Positions 14,196 through 24,084 of a stretch of DNA of 64,000 nucleotides are shown piece after piece (positions within the stretch are counted from its first letter, which is position 1; every line of letters starts with the position of its first letter). The translations under genes were made by a program, and so were the position numbers. Below the pieces are notes generated by a model, which was not told where the DNA came from, searched no databases, and saw only the letters and a list, made by a program, of their open reading frames with translations. The DNA is from PALSA-505 sp036267135 (GTDB lineage: Bacteria; Actinomycetota; Actinomycetes; Streptosporangiales; Streptosporangiaceae), in the NCBI GenBank assembly GCA_036267135.1, contig DATAWQ010000110.1:4608-68607 (forward strand). Reading direction: 5' to 3'.

Positions 14196-17100
14196 GTGGC
14201 TTCGGACGGATACCTGCGTTTTCCTCATCTCCACGGCGAGCTACTGACCTTCGTCGCCGACGACGACGTGTGGCTGGCTCCGGTCTCGGGCGGCCGGGCC
14301 TGGCGGTTGTCGGCAGACCGGGCCGGCGCCAGCCATCCCCGGTTGTCCAGGGACGGTGCCGCGGTCGCCTGGACCAGCCAGCGTGACGGCGCCGCCGAGG
14401 TGTACATCTCGAGCGTGGACGGCGGCGTGGCCCGCAGGCTCACGTTCTGGGGTGACTCCCAAACCCAGGTGCGCGGCTGGTCGCCGGACGGCAAGGTGCT
14501 GGCCACCACCGCGGCCGGTCAGCCGTTCTCGTGGTTCGCCTGGGCGTATGCCGTCCCCACCGACGGCGGCGGACCCAGGCGGCTCCCGTACGGGCCAGTG
14601 TCGGATCTGGCCGTCGAGCCGGACGCGGTGGCGCTGCTCACCGCCCGCCACGGGCTCGAACCCGCGTTCTGGAAGCGTTACCGCGGCGGCTCGGGCGGGC
14701 GGCTCTGGCTGGCACGCGCCGGCGATGGCGCCACGGACGGTCAGCGGCCGCCGTTCACCCGGCTGGCCGAGACCCTGGCCGGGCAGCTCGACTGCCCGAT
14801 GATCGTGGCCGGGCGGCTGGTGTTCCTCGCCGACCACGAGGGCACCGGCAACCTGTACTCGTGCGACTTCGACGGCGGCGACCTGCGGCGGCACACCGAC
14901 CACGACGGCTTCTACGCGCGCAACCCGAGCACGGACGGCCGGCGCGTCGTCTACCACTGCGCGGGTGACATCTGGCTGCTCGACGACCTGGACGGCGAGG
15001 CCCACCCACTTGACGTCAAGCTCGGCTCGGCGGGCCCGGGCCGGAGCCCGCGGCTGATCTCCGCCGATGACCACCTGGGCGACCTGTCCTGCGACTACAC
15101 CGGCCAGGCCAGCGCGATAGAGGTGCGCGGCTCGGTGCACTGGCTGACCCACCGTGACGGGCCGGCCAGGTCGCTGGCCGTGACGCCGAGGGGGCGGCTG
15201 CCGCGGGTGCTCGGCCGGACCGGGCAGGTGGTGTGGGTCAGCGACACCGGCGGCGAGCAAGCGCTGGAGATCGTCCCGGCGATCGCCCCGGCCGAGCATC
15301 CACGACGCCTGGCCGCGGGCCAGCTCGGCTGGGTGGGCAGCCTGGCCGCCGCGCCCGATGGCGCGACGGTGGCGGCGGCCGCGAGGGACGGCCGCCTGTT
15401 CCTGGTCGACGTGGCCTCCGGCCAGGTGAGCGAGCTGGCCTCGGCTACCGACGGCGCGATCACCGACCTGGCCTATTCCCCCGACTCGGCCTGGCTGGCC
15501 TGGTCCGAGCCCGGCCCCCGCCCGCTGTCGCGGATCCGGCTGGCCCGGGTGTCCGACCAGACGGTCACCGACGCCACCGACGGCCGGTTCGCCGACACCG
15601 ACCCCGTCTTCACCGTCGACGGGCGCCACCTGGCCTTCCTGTCCAGGCGCAGCTTCGACCCCGTCTACGACGCCCACTTCTTCGACCTGTCGTTCCCCTT
15701 CGGCAGCCGGCCCTACCTGATACCGCTCGCGGCCAGCACGCCGTCGCCGTTCGCCCCGCTGCCGGACGGCAGGCCGGCCGGCCACGGCGACTCCGGCGAC
15801 GACGGCGGCGACGAGCCGCAGGGGCCGGTGGCCGTCACGGTCGACGTGGACGGCCTGGCGGGCCGGGTCGTGCAGGTGCCGGTGCCCGAGGCGCGGTACA
15901 CCGCGCTGCGGCCGGTCAAGGGCGGGCTGGCCTGGCTGCGGGAGCCGCTCTCCGGCGCGCTCGGCGAAGGCGCGGCCGAGCTGGACGGGTCGCCGGCGCG
16001 GGCGTCGCTGGAACGGTTCGACCTGGACAAGCGGCGCTGCAGCGAGCTGGTGTCCGAGCTGGACTGGTTCGACGTCAGCGGCGACGGCCGCCGCCTGGTG
16101 GTCAGCGACCACGGCGAACTGCGGGTGCTGTCCGCCGAGCGGAAGGAAGACCCCGACGAGTCGGACGACGCGTTCACCATCGATCTGTCCAGGGCTCGTT
16201 TCATGGCCGACCCGGCCGCGCTGTGGCGGCACGCCTACGACGAGGCGGGCCGCTTCATCCGCAGCGACTTCTGGGTCGCCGACATGGCCGGCGTGGACTG
16301 GGACGCGATACTCGGCGAATACCGGCCGCTGCTGGACCGGGTGTCCAGCCCGGGGGACTTCACCGACCTGCTCTGGGAGCTCTTCGGCGAGCTCGGCACC
16401 TCGCACGCCTACGTGCGGGGCGCCAGGGGGGCCGGCCGCGAGACCCCCACGGTCGGGCTGCTGGGCGCCGATGTGGAACCCGACGGCGACGGCGGCTGGC
16501 GGATCACCCGGGTGCTGCCCGGCGAGTCGTCGGATCCGCGGGCCCGCTCACCGCTCAGCTCGCCGGGCGCGCTGGCCCGGCCGGGTGAGCGGCTCGTCGC
16601 CGTGGACGGCCAGCCGGTGGACTCGCTGGCCGGGCCGGGCCCGCTGCTGGTCGGCGCCGCCAACGTCCCGGTCGAACTGACCCTGGCCACCGCCGACGGC
16701 GCAGAGAGCCGCCGGATCGTGGTCGTGCCGCTCCCCGACGACACCCGGCTGCGCTACCAGGACTGGGTGGCGAGCCGGCGCGCCCTGGTCCGCGAGCTGA
16801 GCGACGGCAGGATCGGCTACCTGCACGTGCCCGACATGATGGGGGAGGGCTGGGCCCACTTCCACCGTGACCTGCGGCTGGAGATGACCAGGGGCGCGCT
16901 CATCGTGGACGTACGCGGCAACCGCGGCGGGCACGTCTCCGAACTGGTGGTGGAGAAGCTGGCCCGCCGGGTGCTCGGCTGGGATGTCCCGCGTGGGCTG
17001 GTGCCCACCACGTACCCGCAGGACGCCCCGCGCGGGCCGGTGGTCACGCTCACCGACGAGTACGCGGGCTCAGACGGCGACATCGTCACCGCGGCGATCC

Positions 17101-17471
17101 GCTCGCTGCGCCTCGGCCCGATCGTGGGCACCCGCACCTGGGGCGGCGTGGTCGGCATCGACGGGAGCGGGCACAAGCTGGTGGACGGGACCTCGATCAC
17201 CGTGCCCAAGTACGCGTTCTGGTTCTCCGAGTTCGGCTGGGACGTGGAGAACCACGGTGCGGAGCCGGACGTGGAGGTGCTCAACTCGCCCGACGACTGG
17301 GCCGCGGGGCGGGACTGCCAGCTCGAGGCGGCGGTCCAGATCACGCTGGAGGCGCTCGACGCCAAGCCCGCAGTGACCCCTCCGGACACCACCCACCGGC
17401 CCGTCAAGCGCCGCCCGCCACTGCCACCCCGTCCCGCGCGGCCACCGGCGGCTCAGATCGGTGAGGAGTAG
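14196..17471 (+). CDS. tri: Tricorn protease homologue
   Basis: A 1091-residue cytosolic serine protease of family S41, about the usual tricorn length; it trims peptides released by proteasomes or other proteases. The N-terminal half is a pair of beta-propellers (first about residues 1-300, second about 300-650). A C1 segment with S736-His737 in G-T-S-H-A-Y, a PDZ domain (about 745-835) and the catalytic core with Ser959-Asp960 in Y-A-G-S-D-G-D-I follow. These equal the known Ser-His and Ser-Asp pairs of the Thermoplasma enzyme. The tail after about residue 1065 is Pro/Arg-rich and overlaps the convergent ccdA gene by 19 bases. The start is GTG with a weak ribosome-binding site. Confidence 0.93.
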   Translation: MASDGYLRFPHLHGELLTFVADDDVWLAPVSGGRAWRLSADRAGASHPRLSRDGAAVAWTSQRDGAAEVYISSVDGGVARRLTFWGDSQTQVRGWSPDGKVLATTAAGQPFSWFAWAYAVPTDGGGPRRLPYGPVSDLAVEPDAVALLTARHGLEPAFWKRYRGGSGGRLWLARAGDGATDGQRPPFTRLAETLAGQLDCPMIVAGRLVFLADHEGTGNLYSCDFDGGDLRRHTDHDGFYARNPSTDGRRVVYHCAGDIWLLDDLDGEAHPLDVKLGSAGPGRSPRLISADDHLGDLSCDYTGQASAIEVRGSVHWLTHRDGPARSLAVTPRGRLPRVLGRTGQVVWVSDTGGEQALEIVPAIAPAEHPRRLAAGQLGWVGSLAAAPDGATVAAAARDGRLFLVDVASGQVSELASATDGAITDLAYSPDSAWLAWSEPGPRPLSRIRLARVSDQTVTDATDGRFADTDPVFTVDGRHLAFLSRRSFDPVYDAHFFDLSFPFGSRPYLIPLAASTPSPFAPLPDGRPAGHGDSGDDGGDEPQGPVAVTVDVDGLAGRVVQVPVPEARYTALRPVKGGLAWLREPLSGALGEGAAELDGSPARASLERFDLDKRRCSELVSELDWFDVSGDGRRLVVSDHGELRVLSAERKEDPDESDDAFTIDLSRARFMADPAALWRHAYDEAGRFIRSDFWVADMAGVDWDAILGEYRPLLDRVSSPGDFTDLLWELFGELGTSHAYVRGARGAGRETPTVGLLGADVEPDGDGGWRITRVLPGESSDPRARSPLSSPGALARPGERLVAVDGQPVDSLAGPGPLLVGAANVPVELTLATADGAESRRIVVVPLPDDTRLRYQDWVASRRALVRELSDGRIGYLHVPDMMGEGWAHFHRDLRLEMTRGALIVDVRGNRGGHVSELVVEKLARRVLGWDVPRGLVPTTYPQDAPRGPVVTLTDEYAGSDGDIVTAAIRSLRLGPIVGTRTWGGVVGIDGSGHKLVDGTSITVPKYAFWFSEFGWDVENHGAEPDVEVLNSPDDWAAGRDCQLEAAVQITLEALDAKPAVTPPDTTHRPVKRRPPLPPRPARPPAAQIGEE

Positions 17472-18232
17472 CTGCCGACCCAGTGGATCTTCAGCCAGAC
17501 CATGACCGTGGTCCAGGCGCCGCTCACCTGCAGGATGCCCACGATGACCAGCAGCCCGCCACCGACCCGCATCACCGCCTGCGCGTGCTTGCGGGCGAAC
17601 CCGAAGCCGCGGATGCCCCGCTGGAACAGCAGCGCCACGATCAGGAAAGGAACGCCGAGGCCGAGCCCGTAGACGAACAGCAGGAAGGCACCCCGCCCGG
17701 CCGTGCCCGTGGTGGCGGCCAGCGCCAGCACCGCGCTCAGCGTCGGCCCGGTGCAGGGCGTCCAGCCCAGGCCGAACAGCACGCCGAGCAGCGGCGCCCC
17801 GGCCAGCCCAGCCCGCGGCCGCAACGAGGGCCGCAGCATCCGTCCGGTCAGCGTGAACCGGTCGAAGAGCCCGGCGAATAGCAGCCCGAGCGCGATCGTC
17901 ACCGCCCCGAGCACCTGGATCAGCCCGCGCTGGTGGTCGAGCAGCAGCGCGCCGAGCCCGCCGAACGCGGCGCCGTACGCGGCGAACAGAGCGGAGAAAC
18001 CCAGCACCACCAGGGCCGCCCCGGCCACCGTGCGCCCCCGGCTGATCTGCTGGCCGGACTCGGCGCCCTCGGCCTGCTGGGCGTCCGCGCCGGACATGCC
18101 GGTCACGTAGGACAGGTATCCGGGTATAAGCGGCAGGCAGCAGGGCGACAGGAAGGTGATCGCGCCGGCCGCCGCGGCGACCGGCATGGCCAGGATGAGC
18201 GGACCGCTCGACACCACGCTTGCCACACTCAC
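17453..18232 (-). CDS. ccdA: CcdA-type cytochrome c biogenesis / thiol electron-transfer membrane protein
   Basis: A 259-residue protein with about six membrane helices. It carries reducing equivalents from cytoplasmic thioredoxin to extracytoplasmic thiol proteins for haem c attachment. The redox cysteines lie in F-L-S-P-C-C-L-P (31-32) and G-W-T-P-C-T-G-P (160), the usual DsbD/CcdA helix positions. In other actinomycetes ccdA sits with resB, resC and a thioredoxin-like gene. Here the neighbour upstream is instead a small four-helix membrane protein. The gene ends inside the 3' end of tricorn. Confidence 0.9.
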   Translation of the reverse strand: MSVASVVSSGPLILAMPVAAAAGAITFLSPCCLPLIPGYLSYVTGMSGADAQQAEGAESGQQISRGRTVAGAALVVLGFSALFAAYGAAFGGLGALLLDHQRGLIQVLGAVTIALGLLFAGLFDRFTLTGRMLRPSLRPRAGLAGAPLLGVLFGLGWTPCTGPTLSAVLALAATTGTAGRGAFLLFVYGLGLGVPFLIVALLFQRGIRGFGFARKHAQAVMRVGGGLLVIVGILQVSGAWTTVMVWLKIHWVGSYSSPI

Positions 18233-18306
18233 CGGTACAACCTATCGCCGCGCCCACGATGGCCTGGGCCGGGCCAGTGCCATGACGCTGTGATGGCGCG
18301 GTGCGG

Positions 18307-18795
18307 TCAGCCGAGACCGCCGTCGGGGGGCCGCACGATGAACAGCGTGGCCAGGTAACACAGCATGGCCACGGCGGTGGCCACGGCCATGCCCATGGAG
18401 GCCGCGTTCGTGCTGTCGTGCACGAAGCTGAACCCTTGCATGGCCGCTCCGGCGATGGCGACCAGACCCAGCGCCGCGAGCGCGATGACGCGGCCGTGCC
18501 TGGCGATGATGGCCTGCACCAGCAGCCCAATGGCCGCCACGATGAGCAGCAGCCCGAGCACCACGTGCACGGCCAGGGCCGGCCCGTCGGTGAAGGACTG
18601 GCTGATCTTGCGCCCGCCGCCGCCCGCGGCCGGCAAGGCGACGTAGAGGTTGACCCCCACGCCCAGCGCGAACTGCGCCACCAGCATCACCAGCGAGGCC
18701 AGGCTGGCCCGGCGCAGCGCGGTCAGCCTCCGGGCCTGCGGCGCCGGGGCCGGGAGCGTCGCGGTACCGGCGTTCGACATGTTCACCATGCCCAT
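18307..18795 (-). CDS. Small four-helix membrane protein
   Basis: A 162-residue protein with four hydrophobic helices, near residues 32-52, 77-97, 103-122 and 132-152. I cannot assign a family with confidence. The helix pattern, with a His in A-V-H-V-V-L-G-L-L near residue 77, recalls haem A synthase or cytochrome b561-like proteins, which is only a suggestion. ATGs at 18795, 18789 and 18780 are all in frame near the start. It lies 74 bases upstream of ccdA in the same direction and may share its transcript. Confidence 0.65.
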   Translation of the reverse strand: MGMVNMSNAGTATLPAPAPQARRLTALRRASLASLVMLVAQFALGVGVNLYVALPAAGGGGRKISQSFTDGPALAVHVVLGLLLIVAAIGLLVQAIIARHGRVIALAALGLVAIAGAAMQGFSFVHDSTNAASMGMAVATAVAMLCYLATLFIVRPPDGGLG

Positions 18796-18883
18796 CCCGC
18801 GGCCTCGGCCGCGAATCGTCGTCCATCCGCCCGGCTGCGCCGGTGATCTGCCCGGTGGCCGTCCGTACTGCGCCTGCGCGGGG

Positions 18884-19417
18884 TTACCGCCATCCCTCTG
18901 GTTCGTTGCGGCCGAACCTGCGCCTGCGGGCGAAGAAGATCGTGAGCGGGATCAGCCACCACAGCCACCAGATCGCCCAGACCGGATGCCCGCTGGACGC
19001 GGCCGCGTGGCCGACCCCACCGAGCACGGCCATCCCCGCCACGAAGATCGCGATAGCCACCAAGGGGAACGGCAGCCTAGCGCGGGGCTGGACCGGTGGT
19101 TGCGCCGGGGTAAGCCTCGGCAGATCGTTGAGCAGCCGGTCCAGGTCCGCCCTGGTGCGGGCGCCGATGGCCTGTCCCACCCGCTCGTCGAACTCGGCCA
19201 CCTGGAGCCGCCCGTCCTTGAGGTGCTCGGCCAGTTCGCCCGCCACCGCGTCCCGTTCGGCGTCCGACACCCGCAGCCCCGGCCCCACCGTGCGGCTCCC
19301 GGCACCGTGCCCCGTGCTCCCGGCCGAGGCCGTCGCTCCAGCCGAGCCGGTGCCTCCGGCCGGGCCCGTGCCCCCGGGTCCTCCTGGGTGTCCCGCGTGT
19401 GCTGTGTGCCCCGTCAT
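18884..19417 (-). CDS. DUF1707 (SHOCT-like) membrane protein
   Basis: A 177-residue protein. A Gly-rich N-terminal tail precedes a DUF1707 domain with the typical pattern L-R-V-S-D-A-E-R-D-A-V-A-G-E-L, then H-L-K-D-G-R-L and F-D-E-R-V (about residues 48-100). Two hydrophobic segments follow near 115-135 and 140-157, with a basic end. Proteins of this type are common, poorly understood actinobacterial membrane proteins. The ATG at 19415-19417 is chosen because GAGAGGAG lies 7 bases before it; a longer frame begins at 19462. Confidence 0.75.
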   Translation of the reverse strand: MTGHTAHAGHPGGPGGTGPAGGTGSAGATASAGSTGHGAGSRTVGPGLRVSDAERDAVAGELAEHLKDGRLQVAEFDERVGQAIGARTRADLDRLLNDLPRLTPAQPPVQPRARLPFPLVAIAIFVAGMAVLGGVGHAAASSGHPVWAIWWLWWLIPLTIFFARRRRFGRNEPEGWR

Positions 19418-19774
19418 TGGATGGCTCCTCTCCCCGGGCTGCCCGCCTGGGCGGGTGCTCATCTGTCGGTCCTGGTTGTGTCACCGAACTCGATCATTAC
19501 GCACGGACCCACCCCACGTCGTCGCCCCAGCGGACCGTTTCCATCGGCATCACCCGAGGTACCCGCCACCCCAGGCAGTACCTCCCCAGGCGTACGCTCA
19601 CCCGCTTCCACCCACCCAGGCCGGCCATCGCCCCCACCCACCGGCCGCTCCGCGCTGAGCGGGTGGGGCGGGCCCGGGGCGCCATGGGGACGATTGGGTC
19701 ATATACGTCCAAACGTGGCTGATTGGGCGTGAAGCGTTGACGACGGGGCGTCCAGACGGCAGAATCGCCAACGT
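19418..19774. other. Non-coding upstream region of the GH92 mannosidase gene
   Basis: This part of the 488-base gap between divergent genes contains no supported gene. A near-repeat, GATTGGG, occurs at 19691 and again near 19721. The segment probably carries the promoter of the leftward DUF1707 gene. The mannosidase control site lies at its right end. Confidence 0.4.
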
Positions 19775-19790
19775 GTGACAACGTTGTCAC
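19775..19790. promoter_or_regulatory. LacI-family operator palindrome GTGACAACGTTGTCAC
   Basis: A perfect 16-base palindrome with central AACGTT, the form expected for LacI-family sugar repressors. It lies 116 bases before the start of the secreted GH92 mannosidase. Its right half contains TTGTCA, usable as a -35 box, so a bound repressor would block that promoter. No lacI gene lies in this window, so the regulator must be encoded elsewhere. Confidence 0.65.
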
Positions 19791-19905
19791 GCGCGCATGT
19801 ACAGGCACTACTTATATAGGCAGCACCGTGCCGAACGCGGCTTGGGGGAGCCTCGCGGGGGGTTCAGGGACGATGGCCTGGGACCTGCTCAAGGAGGACT
19901 CTCGC

Positions 19906-22900
19906 ATGAGACGCAAGCACGTGATGCACTTCGCGCGGGGCCCGGCCGCGGCCGTCACGGCCCTGCTGACGGCCACCGCGCTCGGCACCGGAATGGCGAG
20001 CGCCGCGACGGTGCCGACGCCCGCGGCGACGCCCGGCCACCCGGCCAGCGCGCTGCATTCGTCCGCTACCTGCACCAAGAAGATGAACGGGCATCTGGCC
20101 AATTGCGCCCCGGCGATCAAGACCAGCCTGCTGCCGGCCGGCGCCAGGAACAAGTCCAAGGTGACCCAACTGGTCAAGGACCCGGCCACCCTGGTGGACA
20201 CCAGGACCTGGACCAGCGGCGGCGGCAACACGTTCCCCGGCGCGGACGTGCCGTTCGGCATGGTCCAGTGGAGCCCCGACACGATGCCCAACCGTAACGC
20301 CGGCGGCGGCTACGGCTACGGCGACACCGAACTGACCGGCTACAGCCTGACCCACGTGTCCGGGCCGGGCTGCGGCGCGTCCGAGGACGTGCCGGTGCTG
20401 CCGATGACCGGCAAACTGCCGAGCGACCCGAACGACTTCACCACGACGTTCACCAACACCGGCGAGGTGGCCCAGGCCGGGTACTACTCGGCCGAGAGCA
20501 ACCTGCCCGCCACGATCACCTCGCAGTTCGCCGAGACGCCGCACAGCTCGATGGGCCGGTTCACCTTCCCGCGGACCAAGAAGGCCGACTTCCTGGTCAA
20601 GCTGGACGACAGCCAGAACGGCGACATCAACGAGACCGCGAAGATCGTCGGCAACGACGAGATCTCCGGCTCGGTCACCAGCGGCGACTTCTGCGGCGAG
20701 ACCGACAACGGCGGCCAGCAGCAGCTCTACACCGTCTACTTCGACATGGTGTTCAGCCACCCGTTCACGGCCGCCAAGATCGTCACGCCGTCGGGCCAGT
20801 CCACTCCCAACGCCATTTTCCTGACCTTCAACACCACCAGCAACCCGGTGATCCAGACCAAGGTTGGCATCTCCTACGTGAGCACCGCCAACGCGCACCA
20901 GAACTGGCAGTCGGAGAACCCAGGCTGGAACTTCAACGCGGTCAAGGGCGCGGCCCAGCTCTCCTGGGATCAGCTGCTCGGCCGCATCGGTGTCTCCGGC
21001 GGCACCTACTCCCAGACCCAGGAGTTCTACAGCCTGCTGTACAAGGACTTCATCCAGCCCAACATCACCAGCGATGTGAACGGCCAGTTCATGGGCTCGG
21101 ACATGAAGGTGCACACGCTCGCGGCCGGCCAGAAGGACCAGTACGGCATCTATTCGGGCTGGGACATCTACCACTCGCTGTCCCAGTTGCAGGCCATGCT
21201 CGACCCGAGCGCGGCCGGCGACCAGGCCGAATCTCAGCTCAACTACTACTCGGAAAACCAGCTCATGCAGCAGTGGGGCTACCTGAACCTGGACAACTAC
21301 GTCATGGTCGGGGACCCGGAGGACTCGATCCTCGCCGACGCCTACGCGTTCGGGGCCAGGAACTTCGACACGCAGACCGCGCTGGCCGACATGGTCAAGC
21401 AGGCCACCACGAACAACGACGTGCGGCCCGGCGCTTCGCTGATAAAGAAGTACGGGTATCTGCCCCAGGACGGCAGCTACGGGTGCTGCAACGCGCACGG
21501 GATGGTCTCCACCCTGCAGGAGTACGACACCGAGGACTTCGCGATCTCCCAGTTCGCCTCCTCGCTGGGTGAGAAGGCCGACGCGACCAAGTTCCAGAAG
21601 ATGGCCAACGACTGGACGAACATCTTCGACACCTCCAACGACCTGCTCACCGGGCGCACCGAGAACGGCGCCTTCGCCTCCGGCATCACCCCGCTCACCG
21701 GGAACAACGGCGACGAGACGTACTACGTCGAGGGCGACGCCTACGAGTACCTATGGAACGTGCCGAACGACTATGCGGGACTGTTCTCCCTGCTCGGCGG
21801 CGACAAGAAGGTCATACCTGAACTCAAGAAGTACTTCTCCCAGCCCAACGGCTTCGGCATGCACGCGCAGATCACCAACGAGTTCGGCCTGGGCGAGCAG
21901 AACGCGCTGGACTACGCCGGCGACCCGGCGGGCACCCAGCAGATCGTCAACAACATCCGCAACGGCACCTACCTGCCCGGCCCGTCCGGCCTGGCCAACA
22001 ATGACGACCTCGGCGCGAACAGCTCCGACTTCATCTGGGGCATGCTCGGCATGTACCCGGAGAACTCGGGCAGCGGCACCCTGGTGTTCGCCAGCCCCGG
22101 CTTCTCCCACGAGGTCATCAACCTGCCGAACAACAACACCATCAACATCAACGCCCCGGGCGCCTCGCCCACCAAGTTCTACGTCAACTCCCTGAAGCTG
22201 AACGGCAAGAGCTACCAGAAGCTCTCTGTGCCCTACTCCACGCTTTCCCAGGGCGCGACGCTGGACTGGTCGCTCGGCACCCATCCCACCAAGTGGGGCA
22301 GCGCAGCCAGCGACGCCCCGCCGTCGTACGGGCCGGTGTTCGCCGCGACCGCCTCGGCCAGCCCGTCCACGGTCTACATGCAGCCGGGTACCTCGGCCAC
22401 GGCCACCCTGTCGGCCAAGTCGCTGTCCGGCAGCGCGCAGACGGTCAACTGGTCAGCCACAGCCGCCAGCGGCGTCACGGTGAGCCCGTCCAGCGGCACC
22501 TTCTCGGTGCCCGCGAACGGGACAGCCAGCACGCCGCTCAGCATCACCGCCGGTTCCACCGACGGCAACTACTCGATCACCGTCAACCTCACCAGCGCGA
22601 GCGGCAAGATCCTGCCGGTGCCGCTGTCCGTGATCGTGGACACACCCGGTGACCTGTCCCCGTATTACAACATCACCGGGATCACCACCGACAGCAACCC
22701 CGGCGCGGCGAACTACGACGGGGACGGCTGCAGCTACTCCCAGACGGAGCTCGCCGCCAACGGGCTCACGCCGGGTGCCACGGTCACCTCCGGCGGGCTG
22801 ACCTACACCTGGCCGCAGGGGGCGCAGCCGGCTGTGCCGGACGCCGTGATCGCGAGCGGGCAGACCGTGCCGGTGAGCGCGCCGGCCGGGGCGAGCTCGA

Positions 22901-23229
22901 TCGGGTTCCTCGGCAGCGGGGTGGACGCGGGCACCACCGGCTCGGCGGGCACGGCGACGATCACCTACACCGACGGCACCACGTCCACGGCCCAGCTCGG
23001 GTTCAGCGACTGGACCCTGGCCGCGGGCAGCAGCTCGCTGCTGTTCGGCAATGTGATCGTGGCCAGCATGCCGTACCGCAACTGTGGCGGCGGCCAGCAG
23101 GGCGTCAGCACCTACATCTTCTCGCAGACGATCCCGGTGAATCCGTCGAAGACGGTCGCCAGTGTCACGCTGCCGGATGACGTAGCCAACGGCGCCGTCG
23201 GCATCTGGGCCATCTCGACCGGTTCATGA
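19906..23229 (+). CDS. Secreted GH92 alpha-mannosidase with C-terminal accessory domains
   Basis: A 1107-residue exported glycosidase. A signal peptide (A-A-A-V-T-A-L-L-T-A-T-A-L-G, ending near residue 35) is followed by the GH92 catalytic region (about 75-800). Family hallmarks are G-T-R/D-T-R-T-W, G-G-Y-G-Y-G, S-H-V-S-G-P-G-C near 150, S-G-W-D-I-Y-H near 420, and E-G-D-A-Y-E-Y-L-W near 610. A NEW3-like beta-sandwich (about 815-905) and a further beta-rich domain complete it. GH92 enzymes are calcium-dependent exo-mannosidases. ATG 19906 has AAGGAGG 8 bases upstream. It probably trims fungal or plant mannans outside the cell under LacI-type control. Confidence 0.9.
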   Translation: MRRKHVMHFARGPAAAVTALLTATALGTGMASAATVPTPAATPGHPASALHSSATCTKKMNGHLANCAPAIKTSLLPAGARNKSKVTQLVKDPATLVDTRTWTSGGGNTFPGADVPFGMVQWSPDTMPNRNAGGGYGYGDTELTGYSLTHVSGPGCGASEDVPVLPMTGKLPSDPNDFTTTFTNTGEVAQAGYYSAESNLPATITSQFAETPHSSMGRFTFPRTKKADFLVKLDDSQNGDINETAKIVGNDEISGSVTSGDFCGETDNGGQQQLYTVYFDMVFSHPFTAAKIVTPSGQSTPNAIFLTFNTTSNPVIQTKVGISYVSTANAHQNWQSENPGWNFNAVKGAAQLSWDQLLGRIGVSGGTYSQTQEFYSLLYKDFIQPNITSDVNGQFMGSDMKVHTLAAGQKDQYGIYSGWDIYHSLSQLQAMLDPSAAGDQAESQLNYYSENQLMQQWGYLNLDNYVMVGDPEDSILADAYAFGARNFDTQTALADMVKQATTNNDVRPGASLIKKYGYLPQDGSYGCCNAHGMVSTLQEYDTEDFAISQFASSLGEKADATKFQKMANDWTNIFDTSNDLLTGRTENGAFASGITPLTGNNGDETYYVEGDAYEYLWNVPNDYAGLFSLLGGDKKVIPELKKYFSQPNGFGMHAQITNEFGLGEQNALDYAGDPAGTQQIVNNIRNGTYLPGPSGLANNDDLGANSSDFIWGMLGMYPENSGSGTLVFASPGFSHEVINLPNNNTININAPGASPTKFYVNSLKLNGKSYQKLSVPYSTLSQGATLDWSLGTHPTKWGSAASDAPPSYGPVFAATASASPSTVYMQPGTSATATLSAKSLSGSAQTVNWSATAASGVTVSPSSGTFSVPANGTASTPLSITAGSTDGNYSITVNLTSASGKILPVPLSVIVDTPGDLSPYYNITGITTDSNPGAANYDGDGCSYSQTELAANGLTPGATVTSGGLTYTWPQGAQPAVPDAVIASGQTVPVSAPAGASSIGFLGSGVDAGTTGSAGTATITYTDGTTSTAQLGFSDWTLAAGSSSLLFGNVIVASMPYRNCGGGQQGVSTYIFSQTIPVNPSKTVASVTLPDDVANGAVGIWAISTGS

Positions 23230-23251
23230 TCGGCTGAGAAAGTCCAGCCAA

Positions 23252-23285
23252 GCCCCTCCCCTGGGCGGCCTTCCGGGGGAGGGGC
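23252..23285 (+). terminator. Hairpin terminator after the GH92 gene
   Basis: GCCCCTCCCC (23252-23261) and GGGGAGGGGC (23276-23285) are perfect reverse complements, followed by CTTTC. It starts 22 bases after the mannosidase stop, the expected place for an intrinsic terminator. Confidence 0.75.
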
Positions 23286-23463
23286 CTTTCGCCTGCCCCG
23301 GGAAGGGCCGGCTGAGCTGGGTGGCTGGCCTGGCGCGAAGCGCCGTTCAGTAAACCAAAACGTCTGCCCCATCCCGGAGGCCACCGAGGTGAAAAGGTAG
23401 AGTCGCTGGCGGAGGTGGGCCGGCCGGTGCCAGACACTACGGGCCAGACACAGTGGGACTGAC

Positions 23464-24057
23464 GTGACCGAGGAGGCCGCGCCCGCCGGTGACCGGGTCT
23501 GGACGATCCCGAACGGGATAAGCGCGGCCAGGCTGCTCGGCGTGCCGGTGTTCCTGTGGCTGGTCCTCGGGCCGAGGACAGCCACCGCCGACGGCTGGGC
23601 GGTGGGCGTGCTGATCGCGTCCGCGGCCTCGGACTGGCTGGACGGCAAGCTCGCCAGGGCGCTCGGCCAGACCAGCAAGCTGGGCCAGGTACTCGACCCG
23701 GCGGCGGACCGGCTGTATATCGCGGCCACGCTGGTCGGGCTGGCGGTGCGGACGATCATTCCCTGGTGGGTGTTCGGCGTGCTCGCCGCGCGTGAGGTCA
23801 CAGTGGGGTTGGCGCTCGCCGTGCTGCGCCGGCGCGGATTCCCCGCGCTGCAGGTCAGCTTCGTCGGCAAGGCGGCCACGCTGTGCCTGCTGTACGCGTT
23901 CCCGCTGCTGTTCCTCGGCGCCCACGCGGGCACCGCCGCCGAGGTCGCCAGGGTGGCCGGCTGGGTCTTCGCGGTCTGGGGAGTGGCGCTGTACTGGGTC
24001 TCGGCGGGGCTGTACCTGACGCAGGCGCGGGGCCTGCTGGCCGGAAGGGGATCCTGA
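23464..24057 (+). CDS. CDP-alcohol phosphatidyltransferase, probable cardiolipin synthase
   Basis: A 197-residue membrane enzyme with the full CDP-alcohol motif D57-x2-D60-G-x2-A-R-x8-G74-x3-D78-x3-D82 and about five or six helices. Family members join CDP-diacylglycerol to an alcohol such as glycerol phosphate or phosphatidylglycerol. In Streptomyces coelicolor the homologue next to the mannose-1-phosphate guanylyltransferase gene was reported as a eukaryotic-type cardiolipin synthase (from memory, SCO1389). The same neighbour here supports that role, though phosphatidylglycerophosphate synthase remains possible. The GTG start is at 23464, and the next gene follows 27 bases after the stop. 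Confidence 0.8.
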   Translation: MTEEAAPAGDRVWTIPNGISAARLLGVPVFLWLVLGPRTATADGWAVGVLIASAASDWLDGKLARALGQTSKLGQVLDPAADRLYIAATLVGLAVRTIIPWWVFGVLAAREVTVGLALAVLRRRGFPALQVSFVGKAATLCLLYAFPLLFLGAHAGTAAEVARVAGWVFAVWGVALYWVSAGLYLTQARGLLAGRGS

Positions 24058-24084
24058 AGTCAGCGGGAAGGAGCTTTGCCAGCC

